A DNA stretch of 14,430 nucleotides, taken from the NCBI GenBank assembly GCA_963658085.1, contig CAVKOU010000046.1, forward strand, positions 1 to 14,430, in the 5' to 3' direction. The stretch is from CAKRJP01 sp963658085 (GTDB taxonomy: Bacteria > Bacillota > Clostridia > Lachnospirales > Lachnospiraceae). Shown one piece after another: positions 1 to 7,612 of this stretch. Numbering within the stretch: the stretch's first letter is position 1; each line of letters begins with the position of its first letter. A model generated the notes under the pieces. The model searched no databases, was not told the DNA's origin, and saw nothing but the letters and a program-made list of their open reading frames with translations. Both the position numbers and the translations under genes were made by a program.

Positions 1-1374
1 GTATATGACCTTGGTGGTGGTACTTTCGATGTATCTATCATTGAGATCGGTGATGGTGTTATCGAAGTATTATCTACAGCAGGTAACAACAGACTTGGTG
101 GTGATGACTTCGACCAGAAGATCGTTGATTATATCGTAGCTGATTTCAAGGCACAGAATGGTGTAGATCTCTCAGCAGATAAGATGGCTCTTCAGAGAGT
201 TAAGGAAGCAGCAGAGAAGGCTAAGAAGGAATTATCTTCTGCAACTCAGACAAATATCAACCTTCCATTCATCAGCATGAATGCTTCCGGCCCACTTCAC
301 TTGGATATGAACCTTACAAAGGCTAAATTCGATGAGTTGACTCATGACTTAGTAGAACTTACTGCAGAGCCTGTAACAAGAGCTCTTTCTGATGCAGGAC
401 TTTCTGCTTCCGAGCTTGGACAGGTATTGTTGGTAGGTGGATCTACTCGTATCCCGGCTGTTCAGGATAAGGTAAAACAGTTAACAGGTAAAGAGCCAAG
501 CAAATCCTTGAACCCGGATGAATGCGTAGCTTTAGGAGCTTCTGTTCAGGGTGGTAAATTAGCAGGAGATGCAGGTGCCGGTGACATCCTTCTTCTGGAT
601 GTAACTCCACTTTCACTTTCTATCGAGACTATGGGTGGTGTAGCTACTCGTCTGATCGAGAGAAATACTACAATTCCTACAAAGAACAGCCAGGTATTCT
701 CTACTGCAGCAGATAATCAGACAGCTGTTGATATCAACGTTGTTCAGGGTGAGAGACAGTTCGCAAAAGACAACAAGTCTTTGGGACAGTTTAGACTTGA
801 CGGAATTGCACCAGCTCCACGTGGAGTACCGCAGATCGAAGTTACTTTCGATATCGATGCAAATGGTATTGTAAATGTATCAGCGAAGGATCTTGGAACA
901 GGTAAAGAACAGCATATTACAATCACAGCCGGATCTAACATGTCCGACGATGAGATCGATAAGGCTGTAAAAGAAGCTGCAGCATTTGAAGCACAGGATA
1001 AGAAACGTAAGGAAGCTATCGATACAAAGAACCAGGCAGATTCTATGGTATTCCAGACAGAGAAAGCTCTCTCTGAGGCTGGAGACAAGCTTGATCCTGC
1101 AGATAAGTCTGCTTGCGAGGCTGATGTTAAGGCTCTTAAGGATATCCTTGAGAAGGTTAACATGGATGATATTACTGACGCTCAGGTTGCAGAGATCAAG
1201 GCTGCACAGGATAAGTTAAATGAGAGTGCACAGAAGGTATTTACAAAGATGTATGAGCAGGCTGCTCAGGCACAGGCAGGAGCAAATGCAGGAGCATCTG
1301 ATGCACAGGCTGGACCGGCACCGGACGGATTCCAGGGAGATGACGTTGTAGACGGAGATTACAAGGAAGTCTAA
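1..1374 (+). CDS. dnaK: Molecular chaperone DnaK (Hsp70), N-terminus cut off by window edge
   Basis: Open from the first base in frame 1 and running to TAA at 1372-1374, giving 457 residues of a protein that is usually about 610-620 aa, so roughly the first 150-170 residues lie upstream. The visible part begins with the Hsp70 phosphate-2 signature VYDLGGGTFDVS, followed by NNRLGGDDFD and the adenosine-loop motif LVGGSTRIPAV, all of the ATPase domain. The interdomain linker and substrate-binding domain start near 580 (LLLDVTPLSLSIETMGG), then comes a helical lid rich in K/E/A and a disordered tail ending in DVVDGDYKEV, typical of bacterial DnaK. It is a cytosolic ATP-driven chaperone working with DnaJ and GrpE. 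dnaJ follows 171 bp downstream on the same strand, as in the Gram-positive hrcA-grpE-dnaK-dnaJ arrangement; hrcA and grpE would be outside the window. The apparent ATG at 184 is an internal methionine, not the start. Confidence 0.98.
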   Translation, partial: VYDLGGGTFDVSIIEIGDGVIEVLSTAGNNRLGGDDFDQKIVDYIVADFKAQNGVDLSADKMALQRVKEAAEKAKKELSSATQTNINLPFISMNASGPLHLDMNLTKAKFDELTHDLVELTAEPVTRALSDAGLSASELGQVLLVGGSTRIPAVQDKVKQLTGKEPSKSLNPDECVALGASVQGGKLAGDAGAGDILLLDVTPLSLSIETMGGVATRLIERNTTIPTKNSQVFSTAADNQTAVDINVVQGERQFAKDNKSLGQFRLDGIAPAPRGVPQIEVTFDIDANGIVNVSAKDLGTGKEQHITITAGSNMSDDEIDKAVKEAAAFEAQDKKRKEAIDTKNQADSMVFQTEKALSEAGDKLDPADKSACEADVKALKDILEKVNMDDITDAQVAEIKAAQDKLNESAQKVFTKMYEQAAQAQAGANAGASDAQAGPAPDGFQGDDVVDGDYKEV

Positions 1375-1386
1375 TTAAACATAAAT

Positions 1387-1452
1387 GATAACAGATTTAG
1401 ATATAAAATTTGGCAACTTACCAAATTTACGAAAGAAATCGAAGATGTTATC
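1387..1452 (+). promoter_or_regulatory. Structured dnaK-dnaJ intercistronic RNA, fold I
   Basis: A closing stem of 7 bp (GATAACA at 1387-1393 with TGTTATC at 1446-1452) encloses a perfect 8-bp hairpin (AAATTTGG 1406-1413 with CCAAATTT 1421-1428, 7-nt loop). This is seen directly in the sequence. It lies in the dnaK-dnaJ transcript; role unknown, perhaps mRNA processing or stability. It has no U-tract and is not a CIRCE element. Confidence 0.5.
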
Positions 1453-1471
1453 ATAAACTAGAAAGAACGAC

Positions 1472-1516
1472 TCCGAAATACTCGAGGAGGGTTTAGCCCC
1501 CCACGAGTGTTTCGGA
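1472..1516 (+). promoter_or_regulatory. Strong GC-rich hairpin in dnaK-dnaJ spacer, fold II
   Basis: TCCGAAATACTCG (1472-1484) pairs with CGAGTGTTTCGGA (1504-1516), with one mismatch, and an inner GG-A-GGG/CCC-C-CC pairing extends it to a 5-nt loop. The tail is TTGTTCC rather than a run of T, so it looks like a leaky attenuator or an RNase-protecting or processing hairpin that sets dnaJ below dnaK rather than a full terminator. It ends 14 nt before the dnaJ Shine-Dalgarno AAGGA at 1531-1535. Confidence 0.55.
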
Positions 1517-1545
1517 TTGTTCCATGTTGAAAGGAATACATTGTA

Positions 1546-2736
1546 ATGGCAGAGACAAAGAGAGATTATTATGAGGTTCTTGGCGTTGATAAAAATGCAG
1601 ATGCTGCAAAGATCAAAAGCGCCTACCGTAAATTAGCAAAGAAATATCATCCCGATGTGAATCCGGGAGATGAGGAAGCGGAGAAGAAATTCAAGGAAGC
1701 TTCGGAAGCTTATGCGGTCCTCAGTGACGATGAAAAGAGAAGACAGTATGACCAGTACGGCCATGCAGCCTTTGATGGCAGCGCAGGAGCCGGTGGATTT
1801 GACTTTAACGGAGCTGATTTTGGCGACATTTTCGGAGATATTTTCGGAGATTTATTTGGAGGCGGTGGCAGAAGAAGCGGTCGCAGCCAGGGACCTATGA
1901 AGGGCTCCAATATTAGAAAAAGTGTAAGAATCACCTTTGAGGAAGCGGTATTTGGCTGTGAGAAAGAATTGGACGTGATCATTAAAGATGAATGTCCGAC
2001 CTGTAAGGGTACAGGAGCAAAGCCCGGAACTTCCCCGGAGACTTGCCCGAAATGTGGTGGTAAGGGACAGGTGGTTTATACCCAGCAGTCCTTCTTTGGT
2101 ATGGTTCAGAATGTGCAGACCTGTCCGAACTGTCAGGGAAGCGGTAAGATTATCAAGGAGAAGTGTTCGGATTGTGGCGGCAGTGGATATGTGGCAAACA
2201 AGAAGAAGATTTCTGTCACTATTCCTGCAGGTATTGATAATGGACAGTGCGTGAGAATCAGAGAAAAGGGAGAACCGGGAGTAAATGGCGGACCAAGAGG
2301 AGATCTTTTGGTTGAGGTTGTAGTTTCCAGACATCCGATCTTTGAGAGACAGGATATGCATTTATTCTCCACAGTTCCGATTACTTATGCTCAGGCAGCT
2401 CTTGGAGCAGACATTAAAGTAAAAACCATAGACGGAGACGTGGTTTATACCGTTGCACCGGGAACCAAGACCGGAACTAAGGTTCGTTTAAGAGGAAAGG
2501 GTGTTCCTTCTGTTCGAAATAAACAGGTTCGAGGAGATCACTACGTAACCTTAGTGATTCAGACACCGGAGCATTTAAGTCAGGAAGCGAAGGAAGCGTT
2601 GAAGAAATTTGACGCCCTTACCGGCAACTCTTTGCATTTGGATCTTTCTGCTTCAAATAAGGAAGACCAGGAAAAAGAAAAGACACCGAAAAAGAAGAAA
2701 TTTATGGATAAAGTAAAAGAGGCCTTTGATGATTAA
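1546..2736 (+). CDS. dnaJ: Chaperone protein DnaJ (Hsp40, type I)
   Basis: 396 aa, a normal length. J domain at residues 5-70 with the HPD motif at 35-37 (KYHPDVNPGD), which stimulates the DnaK ATPase. A Gly/Phe-rich linker follows (about 77-112; repeats of FGDIFGD). The zinc-binding region has four CxxCxGxG repeats at about 150-157 (CPTCKGTG), 167-174 (CPKCGGKG), 193-200 (CPNCQGSG) and 207-214 (CSDCGGSG). Two beta-barrel substrate-binding domains follow, then a Lys-rich C-terminal tail (EKEKTPKKKKFMDKVKEAFDD). It is a cytosolic co-chaperone that delivers unfolded clients to DnaK. The ATG at 1546 is chosen because the J domain starts right after it and AAGGA stands 10 nt upstream. It probably shares the dnaK transcript, with the two folds in the spacer modulating output. 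The last codons and the stop lie inside a palindrome. Confidence 0.98.
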   Translation: MAETKRDYYEVLGVDKNADAAKIKSAYRKLAKKYHPDVNPGDEEAEKKFKEASEAYAVLSDDEKRRQYDQYGHAAFDGSAGAGGFDFNGADFGDIFGDIFGDLFGGGGRRSGRSQGPMKGSNIRKSVRITFEEAVFGCEKELDVIIKDECPTCKGTGAKPGTSPETCPKCGGKGQVVYTQQSFFGMVQNVQTCPNCQGSGKIIKEKCSDCGGSGYVANKKKISVTIPAGIDNGQCVRIREKGEPGVNGGPRGDLLVEVVVSRHPIFERQDMHLFSTVPITYAQAALGADIKVKTIDGDVVYTVAPGTKTGTKVRLRGKGVPSVRNKQVRGDHYVTLVIQTPEHLSQEAKEALKKFDALTGNSLHLDLSASNKEDQEKEKTPKKKKFMDKVKEAFDD

Positions 2737-2754
2737 TCATCAAAGGTTTCTTTC
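2723..2754 (+). terminator. Palindromic terminator overlapping the dnaJ stop
   Basis: CCTTTGATGA (2723-2732) and TCATCAAAGG (2737-2746) form a perfect 24-bp palindrome with the dnaJ stop TAA (2734-2736) at its centre, followed by the T-rich tail TTTCTTTC (2747-2754). The interrupted T-run suggests an incomplete terminator, which could allow read-through into the exporter gene starting at 2765. Confidence 0.7.
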
Positions 2755-2764
2755 GGACTAAATT

Positions 2765-4123
2765 ATGATATCGATAGATAAAAAAACCATTACGTTTTAT
2801 AAAAATGTCATGGCTCTGATTATACCGATTGCCCTTCAGAATCTCATTAACGTTGGAGTTACGGCAGCAGACGTTTTGATGCTCGGAAAAGTGGGGGAGA
2901 AAGTTCTTTCCGGTGCTTCCTTAGCAGGGCAGGTACAGTTTATTATGACCTTGCTGTTTGCGGGAATTACCTCGGGAGCCAATGTCCTTACGGCACAGTA
3001 TTGGGGAAAAAAAGACACCACTTCTATTGAGAAGGTATTGGGAATTGGTCTTCTTATTGGTACGGTGACGGCAGCCATTTTCTCGGGATTAGCTCTTTTG
3101 ATTCCCGGTGGGCTTATGAAGATTTATTCCTCCGATCCGGAGGTTATCGCCCAGGGAATAAAATATCTCCAAGTGGTGGGGATTTCTTATGTCTTTATGG
3201 CGGTTACTCAGGTATACCTAAATATTATGCGAAGTATCGAGAGGGTGCTGATCTCTACGGGAATCTATAGTATTTCCCTTTTGATCAATGTATGTCTCAA
3301 CTGGCTGCTGATCTTTGGAAATTTAGGTGCTCCTAAAATGGGAATTAGAGGTGCGGCCATTGCTACACTTACGGCGCGAATTTCTGAGATGGTCATGGCC
3401 ATGCTGTATGCACATTTTAGAAATCATGTAGTGAAGATAAGATTTCGGTATATTTTACATCCTGATACAGCCCTTATGAAGGATTATCTTACCTATTCCC
3501 TTCCTGTAGTATTAAACGAAGTTATGTGGGGAATCGGAAGTTCAGCGAATACCGCCATTATCGGCCATCTTGGGAGTCCGGCAGTAGCGGCAAACTCTGT
3601 TGCTCAGATGGCAAAGCAGTTAGCCCAGGTGGTGACACTTGGAGTGGCAAATGCAACCGCGATCTATCTTGGAAAAACCATTGGGGAACACAAGATCGAA
3701 CTGGCAAGATCCTATAGTAAGCGATTTATTTGGCTTAGTATTATTCTCGGAACTATAGGAGCAGCCATTATTTTATGTGCAATTCCGTTAGCACGATCCG
3801 AACTTGCTCTTTCCGGGGAGGCAAAAAATTATCTGGGATTTATGTTTTTTGTCATGTCTTATTTCACCATTGCCCAGTCTTACAATGGTACGATGATTAT
3901 TGGAGTTTTCCGTTCCGGAGGGGATACAAAGTTTGGACTTTTTATGGATGTATCTACCATGTGGGGCTGTTCGATTATACTGGGAGCTTTGGCGGCATTT
4001 GTCTTCCATGCTCCTGTAAAGGTTGTATATGCAATTCTTATGTGCGACGAGCTTATAAAGGTTCCTATGGCGACCATCAGATATAAGCAGTATAAGTGGT
4101 TGCGGGATGTAACAAGAGAGTAG
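2765..4123 (+). CDS. MATE-family multidrug/metabolite efflux transporter
   Basis: 452 aa with about 12 hydrophobic segments in two halves of six, the layout and length of MATE (NorM/DinF-like) transporters, which export cationic drugs or metabolites in exchange for H+ or Na+. The N-terminal half opens with LIIPIALQNLINVGVTAADVLMLG, the classic first MATE helix, and the second half restarts at YSLPVVLNEVMWGIGSSANTAIIGHLG. The family motif GVFRSGGDTKFGLFMD with a following WGC lies near residues 380-400. The substrate cannot be read from the sequence. The ATG at 2765 has only a weak Shine-Dalgarno (GGA about 8 nt upstream), and the best purine stretch (AAAGG 2742-2746) is too far away and locked in the dnaJ palindrome. 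Translation may therefore be low or depend on read-through from dnaJ. Codon use is not visibly different from the neighbours. Confidence 0.93.
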   Translation: MISIDKKTITFYKNVMALIIPIALQNLINVGVTAADVLMLGKVGEKVLSGASLAGQVQFIMTLLFAGITSGANVLTAQYWGKKDTTSIEKVLGIGLLIGTVTAAIFSGLALLIPGGLMKIYSSDPEVIAQGIKYLQVVGISYVFMAVTQVYLNIMRSIERVLISTGIYSISLLINVCLNWLLIFGNLGAPKMGIRGAAIATLTARISEMVMAMLYAHFRNHVVKIRFRYILHPDTALMKDYLTYSLPVVLNEVMWGIGSSANTAIIGHLGSPAVAANSVAQMAKQLAQVVTLGVANATAIYLGKTIGEHKIELARSYSKRFIWLSIILGTIGAAIILCAIPLARSELALSGEAKNYLGFMFFVMSYFTIAQSYNGTMIIGVFRSGGDTKFGLFMDVSTMWGCSIILGALAAFVFHAPVKVVYAILMCDELIKVPMATIRYKQYKWLRDVTRE

Positions 4124-4129
4124 TATAAT
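4100..4129 (+). promoter_or_regulatory. Probable promoter for ridA
   Basis: TTGCGG (4100-4105), an 18-nt spacer and a consensus TATAAT (4124-4129) directly after the MATE stop codon. It would start transcription near 4136, giving ridA expression independent of the weakly translated upstream gene. The -35 is poor; the call rests on the perfect -10. Confidence 0.5.
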
Positions 4130-4146
4130 GACGGGGAAAGAAAGGA

Positions 4147-4164
4147 CGGCGAAAGATTTCGTCG
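4147..4164 (+). other. Hairpin abutting the ridA ribosome binding site
   Basis: CGGCGAAA (4147-4154) pairs with TTTCGTCG (4157-4164), one G-T wobble, with a very tight loop. It ends where the ridA Shine-Dalgarno GAAGGTG begins (4164-4170). It may stabilise the short ridA leader or tune initiation; no function is established. Confidence 0.35.
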
Positions 4165-4176
4165 AAGGTGATGAAC

Positions 4177-4551
4177 ATGAAAGTAGTAGCAACAAAAAAA
4201 GCACCAGATGCAGTAGGACCTTATTCACAGGCATACATTCACAACGGAATTTTATATACAGCAGGACAGGTTCCGATCAATCCTGAGACCAATACGATTG
4301 AGGCAACTACCATTGAGGAGCAGGCTCACCAGTCTTGCAAGAACTTAGGAGCTGTTCTTGAGGAGGCAGGATCTTCTTTTGATAAAGTATTAAAGACTAC
4401 TTGCTTCTTAGCAGATATGGATGACTTTGCCGCATTTAATGAAGTATACGCACAGTATTTTACTTCTAAGCCGGCAAGAAGCTGTGTAGCAGTAAAGACC
4501 CTTCCAAAGGGAGCTCTCTGCGAGATCGAATTGATTGCAGTGGTTGATTAA
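4177..4551 (+). CDS. ridA: RidA-family reactive intermediate (enamine/imine) deaminase
   Basis: 124 aa from ATG 4177, the usual length for RidA/YjgF/UK114 proteins. These are small trimeric cytosolic enzymes that hydrolyse 2-aminoacrylate and related enamine intermediates made by PLP enzymes such as threonine/serine dehydratase, protecting other PLP enzymes. Diagnostic stretches: APDAVGPYSQA near the N-terminus, GILYTAGQVPINPET, CFLADMDDFAAFNEVYAQYF, and the C-terminal PARSCVAVKTLPKGALCEIELIAV, which carries the substrate-carboxylate-binding Arg. GTG 4168 and ATG 4171 are alternative in-frame starts. I prefer 4177 because AAGGTG (4165-4170) is 6 nt upstream and MKVVATKKAPDAVGPYSQA fits the family N-terminus. 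It probably has its own promoter and ends at a strong terminator. The link to the preceding exporter is likely positional only. Confidence 0.95.
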   Translation: MKVVATKKAPDAVGPYSQAYIHNGILYTAGQVPINPETNTIEATTIEEQAHQSCKNLGAVLEEAGSSFDKVLKTTCFLADMDDFAAFNEVYAQYFTSKPARSCVAVKTLPKGALCEIELIAVVD

Positions 4552-4592
4552 TTTAAGAAGACTTACAAAGTAAGATTAGAGTTTCATAATGA

Positions 4593-4637
4593 AAAAAGTG
4601 CCACGGAGTCACCTCACTTTGCTCCGTGGCACTTTTT
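4593..4637. terminator. Bidirectional terminator between convergent ridA and glgB
   Basis: GTGCCACGGAG (4598-4608) pairs perfectly with CTCCGTGGCAC (4622-4632), flanked by A5/A6 on the left and T5 on the right, with a 13-nt loop. The flanking A and T runs make it usable on both strands, which fits its place between ridA (+) and glgB (-). The AT-rich stretch 4640-4710 after it has a TATAACTTTT direct repeat (4672 and 4689) and nothing else I can name. Confidence 0.9.
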
Positions 4638-4710
4638 ATGTAATTTTTAATATAAGTTTAATTTTTTTTGATATAACTTTTTTCTGCTATAACTTTTCAT
4701 AAAGTTTAAC

Positions 4711-6510
4711 TTAAACAGTTTTTGTCTGCACAAGATAAAATTTTGCGCTGTAAGGTTCTAAATCTAAAGTGATTTTTCCGCTTTTAGGCTTTAGAGAAGT
4801 CTTGCAAATAGGTTTGCTTCCGCCGTAAATATCGGTTTCACTATCCAAAAGCGGTACTAGGGAAGTAATCGTTTCTGCCGAAAGCTCAAAGCCCTTTTGT
4901 AGATGATCGGAGAAGTTAAATACCGCGATGATGCGTTCTTTTTTACTGGTGCGCTCAAAGGCATAAATGCACCGCTCCTCCTGATGACAATCCAGCCATG
5001 CAAATCCTGCAGAGTTATGGTCCATTTCCCAAAGGGCAGAATGGTCAAGATATAGATGGTTTAAATCCATCATAAAATGATGAAAGCTATCGTGAAGTGG
5101 ATATTTTAAAATATCCCAATCCTGTTCTCTTTTTTCATCCCATTCCCGAAGCTGCCCGATCTCATTTCCCATAAAATTCAATTTCTTTCCGGGGTGGGCA
5201 TACATATACATGTAAAAGGCTCTTGCCTGTGGAAATTTATCTTCATATTCTCCATACATTTTCTGAAGAATGGTAGCCTTCCCGTGAACGGTTTCGTCGT
5301 GAGAGAGTGGCAAAAGATAATCTTCGTTGTAATAATACATCATGGAGAATGTGAGCTTGTGATAGTTGTCGCTGCGGTATTCCGGTGCTGTGCGGAAGTA
5401 ATTTAAGGTATCGTTCATCCATCCCATATCCCATTTATAGTCAAAGCCTAGGCCACCCTCGTTTACCGGCCTTGTAACTTTCGGGAAGGAAGTTGAATCT
5501 TCTGCAGATAAGAGGGCAGTAGGATGTAGCTTTTTAAGTCCCTGGTTCATGGTCTGAATAAAGGAAACCGCATTTCCGTTGACGCCTCTGGCGGGATCTC
5601 CCTGCCAGTAAATAATACGGCTGATGGCATCCATACGGATTCCGTCAAAATGAAATTCTGACAGCCAGTAGTTGGCGGCAGATTGAAGGAAGCTTCGAAC
5701 TTCTCCTCTGGAGTGCATGAAGTTATAGCTTCCCCATTCACTTTGACCTACATCTTCATGGGGATATTCGTAGAGGCTGGTGCCGTCGTATTTTCCAAGA
5801 GCATAGTCGTCAATGGCAAAATGTACCGGTACAAAATCGATGATCAATCCAATGTTCTCTTTGTGGCAGGCGTCTACAAATTTCTTTAAATCAGTAGCAG
5901 TTCCGTAGCGGGAAGTAGGACTGAAAAATCCCGTATTTTGATATCCCCAGGATTCGTCGCAGGGGTGTTCGGATAAAGGCATAAGTTCCAGGTAGTTATA
6001 GCCATTTTCCTTTAAATAAGGAATTAAAATGTCAATCATCTCGCTGTAGGTATACCAGCTGTCTGGATCTTTCCCCGGTTTTTTAAAGGAACCAAAATGC
6101 ATTTCATAAATATTTAAGGATTCATTCTTTCGAATGGATCTTTTGGTCATCCATTTTTGATCTTTAAAAGTGTAATCATTCAGATTACGAACGATGGAAG
6201 CAAATCCGGGACGAAGCTCCATGCCAAAGCCATAAGGATCGCAGTGATCGGTGTAGGATCCGTCTTTTTTGTAAATGCGGTACTTGTACATATCACCGGC
6301 TTTGGCGTTTTCAATCCAGCATTCCCAGAAATTTCCGTCATTTATCTTGTGCATCTCCCAGTTTTCCCAGTTGTTAAAATCTCCTTGAATGGTAATTCCG
6401 GCAGCATCCGGAGCAAAGGTGCGAAAAGTTACTCCCTTTTCCTGTGGATGTGCTCCGAGATAGGTATAGGCATCAAAACATTGCCCGGTATAAAAGCTAT
6501 AAAAATCCAT
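4711..6510 (-). CDS. glgB: 1,4-alpha-glucan branching enzyme, GH13
   Basis: 599 aa. Makes alpha-1,6 branches in glycogen by cutting an alpha-1,4 chain and transferring it. A CBM48-type N-terminal module (about 25-100; FRTFAPDAAGITIQGDFNNWENW) precedes the GH13 barrel. Catalytic regions are visible: region I DFVPVHF (225-231), region II FDGIRMDAIS with nucleophile D294, region III LLSAEDST with acid/base E337, region IV LPLSHDETVHGK with D405. A C-terminal beta-sandwich follows from about 510. HDExVHGK is the branching-enzyme form of region IV, distinguishing it from isoamylase or trehalohydrolase. Start: ATG at 6508-6510 with GGAGG 5 nt upstream. It lies 55 bp downstream of the LysR gene, same strand, and ends at a shared terminator. 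No glgC, glgD, glgA or glgP is in the window, so it stands apart from a complete glycogen operon. Confidence 0.95.
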   Translation of the reverse strand: MDFYSFYTGQCFDAYTYLGAHPQEKGVTFRTFAPDAAGITIQGDFNNWENWEMHKINDGNFWECWIENAKAGDMYKYRIYKKDGSYTDHCDPYGFGMELRPGFASIVRNLNDYTFKDQKWMTKRSIRKNESLNIYEMHFGSFKKPGKDPDSWYTYSEMIDILIPYLKENGYNYLELMPLSEHPCDESWGYQNTGFFSPTSRYGTATDLKKFVDACHKENIGLIIDFVPVHFAIDDYALGKYDGTSLYEYPHEDVGQSEWGSYNFMHSRGEVRSFLQSAANYWLSEFHFDGIRMDAISRIIYWQGDPARGVNGNAVSFIQTMNQGLKKLHPTALLSAEDSTSFPKVTRPVNEGGLGFDYKWDMGWMNDTLNYFRTAPEYRSDNYHKLTFSMMYYYNEDYLLPLSHDETVHGKATILQKMYGEYEDKFPQARAFYMYMYAHPGKKLNFMGNEIGQLREWDEKREQDWDILKYPLHDSFHHFMMDLNHLYLDHSALWEMDHNSAGFAWLDCHQEERCIYAFERTSKKERIIAVFNFSDHLQKGFELSAETITSLVPLLDSETDIYGGSKPICKTSLKPKSGKITLDLEPYSAKFYLVQTKTV

Positions 6511-6565
6511 GAAAACCTCCTAATAAGTATAAGTTTGCGTTTGGTTTAAATTTAAGTTTAATATG

Positions 6566-7480
6566 TTAAGTTGTCGCAGATTCCCCGGAATCAGTAGAAG
6601 GCAGACTTAGGAGATGATTTAAAAATGCCTGAGCTGATTTTGAAATAGGAATCTGATTATTGTAGGCTACGGCCAATTGCCTGGTAGGAACTTCTGTAGT
6701 GGTCTCTACAATAAAAAGCTCCTTGGAGTCCTTGGGGATGCAATAATCCGGAACAAAAGCAATTCCTAATCCAATGGCAGCAAGATCAATCAAAAGGTCA
6801 TTACTGCTAAGTTCAATCTCCGGGATCAGATCCAGCTGTTCTTTTTGAAAAATAGAATGTAAGAACTCACTGGTGGTACTGTTTTTGTTTAACATTAAGA
6901 TCGGATAGTCCGATAATTCCTTTAACGTAAGCTTTCGGCCTTTCAATTCCTTGAAGGAATCATTGGCCACAAATACATCCCGGAAGGTGTGAATTTCCTG
7001 GACATTGGAAATATTCCGCAGGTATGGATTGGGAAGGTTCACCACAATGAGGTCTACCTGTCCGCTTTCTAAAAGCTCCACACAGCCAATAGAGGTGGCG
7101 TTGGTAACCTTAATATGAGCCTGAGGAAATTCTTCATGAAGCTGCTTAAGATAAGGAACCAAAAAATATCGGCAGATCGTATCGCTGGCACCGATACGAA
7201 TCTGGCCGCCGTTAGAATTGGCGTCTAAAAGCTGGGATTCTCCTCGGTGGATCATATGAAGGGCAGGCTCTACGTGACGTAGAAGAATCTCCCCTTCCGG
7301 GGTTAAAGATACCTTCTTGGTGCTTCGGATAAACAGGGTCTGGCCCAGTTTCTTTTCCAGAGATTTGATTGACTGGCTGACAGCCGATTGAGAAATGAAA
7401 AGCTTCTTAGAGGCTTCCGAGAAACTTAAGGTGGAAGCAACATAGTAGAAAACTTTATATAATTCGTAATTGATATCCAT
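6566..7480 (-). CDS. LysR-family transcriptional regulator
   Basis: 304 aa, a normal LTTR length. The N-terminal winged helix-turn-helix spans about residues 1-60 (YYVASTLSFSEASKKLFISQSAVSQSIKSLEKKLGQTLFIRS then SLTPEGEILL), the defining LTTR signature. A linker helix follows, then a two-lobed effector-binding domain (about 90-295: GGQIRIGASDTICRYFLVPYL, DLIVVNLP, GLGIAFVPDYCI). The effector and regulon cannot be read from sequence. ATG 7478-7480 is preceded by AAGGAG and by a strong promoter on the same strand. The gene is divergent from the Lit-like membrane protein and upstream of glgB, so by the usual LTTR pattern it may control either neighbour and itself. The HTH shows no damage. Confidence 0.93.
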   Translation of the reverse strand: MDINYELYKVFYYVASTLSFSEASKKLFISQSAVSQSIKSLEKKLGQTLFIRSTKKVSLTPEGEILLRHVEPALHMIHRGESQLLDANSNGGQIRIGASDTICRYFLVPYLKQLHEEFPQAHIKVTNATSIGCVELLESGQVDLIVVNLPNPYLRNISNVQEIHTFRDVFVANDSFKELKGRKLTLKELSDYPILMLNKNSTTSEFLHSIFQKEQLDLIPEIELSSNDLLIDLAAIGLGIAFVPDYCIPKDSKELFIVETTTEVPTRQLAVAYNNQIPISKSAQAFLNHLLSLPSTDSGESATT

Positions 7481-7497
7481 AATAAGTGCTCCTTATT
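7481..7497 (-). promoter_or_regulatory. Inverted repeat around the lysR Shine-Dalgarno
   Basis: AATAAG (7481-7486) and CTTATT (7492-7497) form a perfect 6-bp dyad with a 5-nt centre, directly before the lysR start codon. The Shine-Dalgarno AAGGAG falls in it. It could be an autoregulatory operator or an RNA hairpin limiting translation; chance is possible in AT-rich DNA. Confidence 0.35.
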
Positions 7498-7510
7498 AAA
7501 AACTATTTGT

Positions 7511-7539
7511 ATTATAAGTCAAAACAGGGTGAAAAACAA
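7511..7539 (-). promoter_or_regulatory. Sigma-A-type promoter of lysR
   Basis: On the - strand: TTGTTT (7534-7539), a 17-nt spacer and a consensus TATAAT (7511-7516). Transcription would start near 7504, giving a leader of about 24 nt. The promoter lies in the shared region with the divergent gene, so LysR bound here could affect both directions. Confidence 0.7.
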
Positions 7540-7612
7540 TGGTCATTCTGATAGAATAGATTTCAAAGCTTGGGGAGCAAAATTACAAGTAAAAGAAAGG
7601 CAGGGAGAATGT

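Noticed and set aside
744..1163. Antisense frame within dnaK
   Set aside because: Low-complexity Ser/Ala-rich translation of the complement of a conserved gene; no ribosome binding site.
1472..1516. CIRCE-like HrcA operator
   Set aside because: The arms (TCCGAAATACTCG/CGAGTGTTTCGGA) do not match TTAGCACTC-N9-GAGTGCTAA, and the site is between dnaK and dnaJ rather than in front of the operon.
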